From VRUE01 sp963807425 (lineage in GTDB: Bacteria > Actinomycetota > Thermoleophilia > Solirubrobacterales > 70-9), in the NCBI GenBank assembly GCA_963807425.1, contig CAWEBZ010000014.1:124001-188000 (forward strand): a DNA stretch of 64,000 nt, read 5' to 3'. The position numbers were made by a program, and so were the translations under genes. The notes below the pieces were generated by a model that saw only the letters and a program-made list of their open reading frames with translations, was not told the DNA's origin and did no database searches. Shown here in pieces: positions 62,201-64,000 of this stretch. The first letter of the stretch is position 1. Each line of letters starts with the position of its first letter.

Positions 62201-62749
62201 TTCATCGAACAGGGCCACATCAGGACGGTCTGCACCCGGCCCCAGTTCGCGGCCGACCAGTGCCCCGCGGGCTCGATCTACGGCAAGGCCAAGGCGACCT
62301 CCCCGCTCTTCGACGAAGCGCTCGAAGGCCCGGTCTACCTGCGCTCCAACGGAGGCGAAAGGGTCCTCCCGGATCTCGTCGTCTCCCTCGACGGCAAGAT
62401 AGACGTCACCCTCGCCGGCTTCATCGATTCGGTCAAAGGACGGGTCAGGAACACCTTCGATGTGATCCCAGACGCCCCGGTGACCGAATTCAAGCTCTCC
62501 ATGCAGGGCGGCAAGAAGGGCCTCTTGGTCAATCACTTGAACCTCTGCAAAGTGACCTCCAGAGCCGACGTGAAGTTCGTCGGACAAAACGGCAAGGTCG
62601 CCAAGAGCAGGCCGAAGATGGGGACTTCGTGTGGGGGCGGGGGAAGGGTCGGAAGGGCAAACGTTAGGGGCTGGCGGGCCTCTTCCGTTTGTCCGGCCTG
62701 CTGTCCTTCTCGTTCCTCGCCACTCTGCAGGCTTCCTCTGGCCCGATGA
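59270..62749 (+). CDS. Secreted DUF11-like plus four-module Cys-rich protein (B3), C-terminal frameshift
   Basis: 1159 residues from ATG 59270; ATG 59288 after GGGAAG is the alternative. Signal peptide, DUF11-like domain (about 38-200), then four Cys modules starting near residues 251, 520, 742 and 966. The last module repeats PRSEFIEQGHIRTVCTR and LVNHLNLC. B1 and B2 end a few residues after MGTSCGG, but here the frame continues for about 30 unrelated residues into the antisense TetR gene. One extra G in the G-run at about 62633-62642 would restore the ending KGRKGKR at a TAG at 62665-62667. This is a real frameshift or a homopolymer error. There is no clear terminator after it. Confidence 0.72.
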   Translation: MNGKTDMRGTFRIRLALLLGACMTTLALAATPAAAAPALEVKTQWGSTHLAPGDLGQFIVAVRNFGDTDATGPVTVTLDLPPGVTRVPPAPFDDFASNGEAPWSCSDVVVDGVDTVTCTNSAEDILARADVPSAFFYWDSKMLVIRVAVAQDAAGTHDVTTTAIAAGAGQSDSEVHAVTIGGDPTGFGVVDKAFRSDVFDAAYPAGQPVRQAGAHPFELRVGFDFNLRKVEDPSPLPGFVSTLLSTQPVEDSRTTVVTLPPGVSGNPEATPKCSPSDFLRKRGNVDTACPPETQVGTLDLYLNAPPAPVFNNSWTTRIGVYNLQPRKGVPADFGFNVLGYRGHIYPTLDPAQNYAIKATVPYISSILPIHSAEFTMWGVPADPAHFWQRTNPNEGESLFGIDSDAPVKPLLSLPMDCSDHGRPTFGADSWQNPRWGDLNDDPSDLPVYETSSGESLEVEGCDDPRIRFEPRVALQPTSRTAGGPTGLKVDLIVPQRNDTVQNAEELYEENGDIQAIPTPPLKKAVVTFPEGMTLSTSAAQGLGNCSAEQIGIGTNSPVRCPENSRYGSLTLHTPILPPDAPMVGDIFIAKQNENPFNNFLSMYFVIHDEERGLLVKLAGKIDLDPKTGQITTTFDDLPQFPVSDMELSFKGGVRAGLVNPTTCGAKTIKTEFFSWHDPSTPITETSSYEITEKPNGSPCVNGLGERPFAPQLSAGTVNPSAGAYSPFTFRLQRTDDDQEFSQLGTTLPPGLLANISKISECPEAGIAQAEAPGRTGTQEQLAPSCPASSQIGTTDVGSGVGQVITYIPGKAYLAGPYKGAPLSMVVITPILAGPYDLGVIAVRSGIYVDPATAQATIKTDPFPQIYQGIPVRIRDIRVMADRPDMIVNPTSCEPMAVDAHVTGTGGILESIVDDTAVDLAERFQVANCARLGFKPQLSFKLKGGTKRGDFPALEAILRARPGDANIARSTVVLPRSEFIEQGHIRTVCTRPQFAADQCPAGSIYGKAKATSPLFDEALEGPVYLRSNGGERVLPDLVVSLDGKIDVTLAGFIDSVKGRVRNTFDVIPDAPVTEFKLSMQGGKKGLLVNHLNLCKVTSRADVKFVGQNGKVAKSRPKMGTSCGGGGRVGRANVRGWRASSVCPACCPSRSSPLCRLPLAR

Positions 62750-64000
62750 ACGGGCAGAGCGCCATATAGGTGCTCAGGGGGCCCATCTCTGGCAGGTTCC
62801 CGATCCCCTCGTCGCGCACCCAGTTGCAGAGCATCGCGTAGATGGAGCTGAGGATCGCCTCCTGTGCGATCGGCGGTAGCTTTGGTGCGTGCTCCAGGCC
62901 GCTGTCAAGTGGCCGCTGCATCGCCTCCAAGGCCTGGTCGCGACGCTCCAGAGCTTCGGCCCCGGCCGCGAAGACGTCAACACAGACTAGGCGGGTGAAC
63001 TCGGGTTCCTGTGAGAGGAAGGCCAGCGAGGCCTGGGTGACGGATCGAATTGCCTCTGGCCAGTTGCGTGCCCGTCTATAGGCGGGCATCGCGACCCCCA
63101 AGAGCCGCGTTCGACCGCCGTAGAGCGCGTCGTCGAACGCCTGCGCCTTGCTGTCGAAATGCTCGTAAAAGGTGCTCAGTGAGATTCCGGCAACCTCGGC
63201 GATGTCGGCGATCGTCGTCGCAGGGAAGCCCTTTCTCGCCACCACGGTCATCGTCGCTCGCGTGATTCGCTCCGCCGGGTCCTCGTCGCCTCGCCAGGGC
63301 TTGAAATCGGCCTCGTGGGGGTTACCTGTTCCCCTGCTGGCGTCCGGAGGACGTCCGCTCGATCTGGCGCGCCGCCGTGAGGTACGCCGCAGCAGCTGGG
63401 GTGGCGGCTGGTAGGAGAGCAACAATTCCAGCAGGTCGGGCACCAGCTCGACCAACTCTGCCTCGGTCCCCCGATGCAGCCGGGTATGCACGATCTTGCG
63501 AATCCCATCAACCATCCCTTGAGTCATCTCCGTTGGCATCTCCCGTCCTTCGTGAAGCTCCGCGAAGGACTTCTGCAGGAGCCCCTGGAAGGCAGCCATC
63601 GCCGAGTCGATTCGTGCCACGGCCGGCGGTCCCGCCGCGTAGACCTCGACCAGGCACAGTCGTGCAGCCGCGGGCTGAGCCACGACCAACTCGACCAGCT
63701 CTCCGAGCGCCCCGCGCTGTGCTCGTTGCTTCGGGCCCCCGCTGCCTTGGAGCCGCCCCGCCGTTACCTTCGCCGTTGCACTGAGGATCTCGTCCAGCGT
63801 GGCCAGGAAGCAGTCCTGCTTGTCGGTGAAGTGTTCGTAGAAGGCCCTGCGAGACACTCCAGACAGCTCGACCAGATCGGATACGCGGGTCGCCTCGTAT
63901 CCATTCTCGGCAACAGTCGCGACCATGGCCGCGAACAGACGTTCACGCTGGTTTGCACAGACGGCCTCTCGCGGCCGTCCACGGCCGGGACGAAGGCTGC
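62664..64000 (-). CDS. Double-domain TetR-family regulator (5' end beyond the window)
   Basis: The frame is open to the right edge, so at least 445 residues are seen and the start is missing. The first TetR unit has an upstream basic arm (RPGRGRPREAV, before the first internal ATG), an HTH with VSDLVELSGVSRRAFYEHFT and an effector domain with ARLCLVEVYAAGPPAVARID. The second unit has ERITRATMTVVARKGFPATT, ISLSTFYEHFDSKAQAF and a related effector domain (TRLVCVDVFAAGAEALERRD). Two TetR proteins in one chain could form an intramolecular dimer. It ends against B3, overlapping by 4 bases if the frameshift is corrected. Confidence 0.85.
   Translation of the reverse strand, partial: SLRPGRGRPREAVCANQRERLFAAMVATVAENGYEATRVSDLVELSGVSRRAFYEHFTDKQDCFLATLDEILSATAKVTAGRLQGSGGPKQRAQRGALGELVELVVAQPAAARLCLVEVYAAGPPAVARIDSAMAAFQGLLQKSFAELHEGREMPTEMTQGMVDGIRKIVHTRLHRGTEAELVELVPDLLELLLSYQPPPQLLRRTSRRRARSSGRPPDASRGTGNPHEADFKPWRGDEDPAERITRATMTVVARKGFPATTIADIAEVAGISLSTFYEHFDSKAQAFDDALYGGRTRLLGVAMPAYRRARNWPEAIRSVTQASLAFLSQEPEFTRLVCVDVFAAGAEALERRDQALEAMQRPLDSGLEHAPKLPPIAQEAILSSIYAMLCNWVRDEGIGNLPEMGPLSTYMALCPFIGPEEACRVARNEKDSRPDKRKRPASP

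Noticed and set aside
1..64000. CRISPR arrays, insertion sequences, prophage or origin of replication
   Set aside because: No regularly spaced repeats, transposase or integrase genes, phage genes or DnaA-box clusters were seen.

Overview
The window is high-GC DNA with dense gene packing, short or overlapping junctions and many GTG/TTG starts. The gene content (a six-gene MCE operon, MtrA/RegX3-type two-component genes, trehalose genes treT plus a GT20 enzyme, an actinobacterial S6-SSB-S18-L9 block) suggests an actinobacterium, probably of the Thermoleophilia/Solirubrobacterales type. That placement is inference from gene content, not from a phylogenetic marker.

Left part (1-15 kb): envelope lipid transport. 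An RND/MMPL transporter is followed by six consecutive, translationally coupled MCE proteins (6205-15016). No YrbE/MlaE permease or Mkl/MlaF ATPase gene is present. Two divergently oriented small secreted paralogues (1005-1757, 5220-6017) flank the MMPL gene, and a tRNA-Lys lies at 900-973.

15-25 kb: replication and core genes. dnaB, a DnaC/DnaI-like loader and purA form one plus-strand run. The S6-SSB-S18-L9 block lies about 6 kb away on the opposite strand. Between them are a lipoprotein, a TetR regulator and a tandem pair of the same small secreted family.

25-42 kb: stress, envelope and housekeeping genes. These are GT20 and TreT (trehalose), a DegP/HtrA-like lipoprotein protease coupled to a histidine kinase and response regulator, thiL, a flippase-like membrane protein, a GT87/MptB-like glycosyltransferase, a class A PBP, a short MscS channel, a CPBP protease, a class II tRNA-like element resembling tRNA-Sec, an L,D-transpeptidase, pyrE and a YceH-type protein.

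42-62.7 kb: the most unusual part. Three consecutive operons each encode (A) a roughly 1000-1220 residue secreted protein with FN3-like domains, beta-propeller repeats and a Cys-pair/polybasic tail, and (B) a roughly 1000-1160 residue secreted protein made of four copies of a Cys-containing module. The operons share a promoter, a potentially structured leader and (for the first two) a UUCG-loop terminator. The B module looks like a multiplied form of the single-module small secreted proteins at 1.0, 5.2, 20.4 and 21.3 kb, so the window holds one expanding secreted-protein family in single- and four-module forms. A double-TetR gene truncated by the right edge closes the window.
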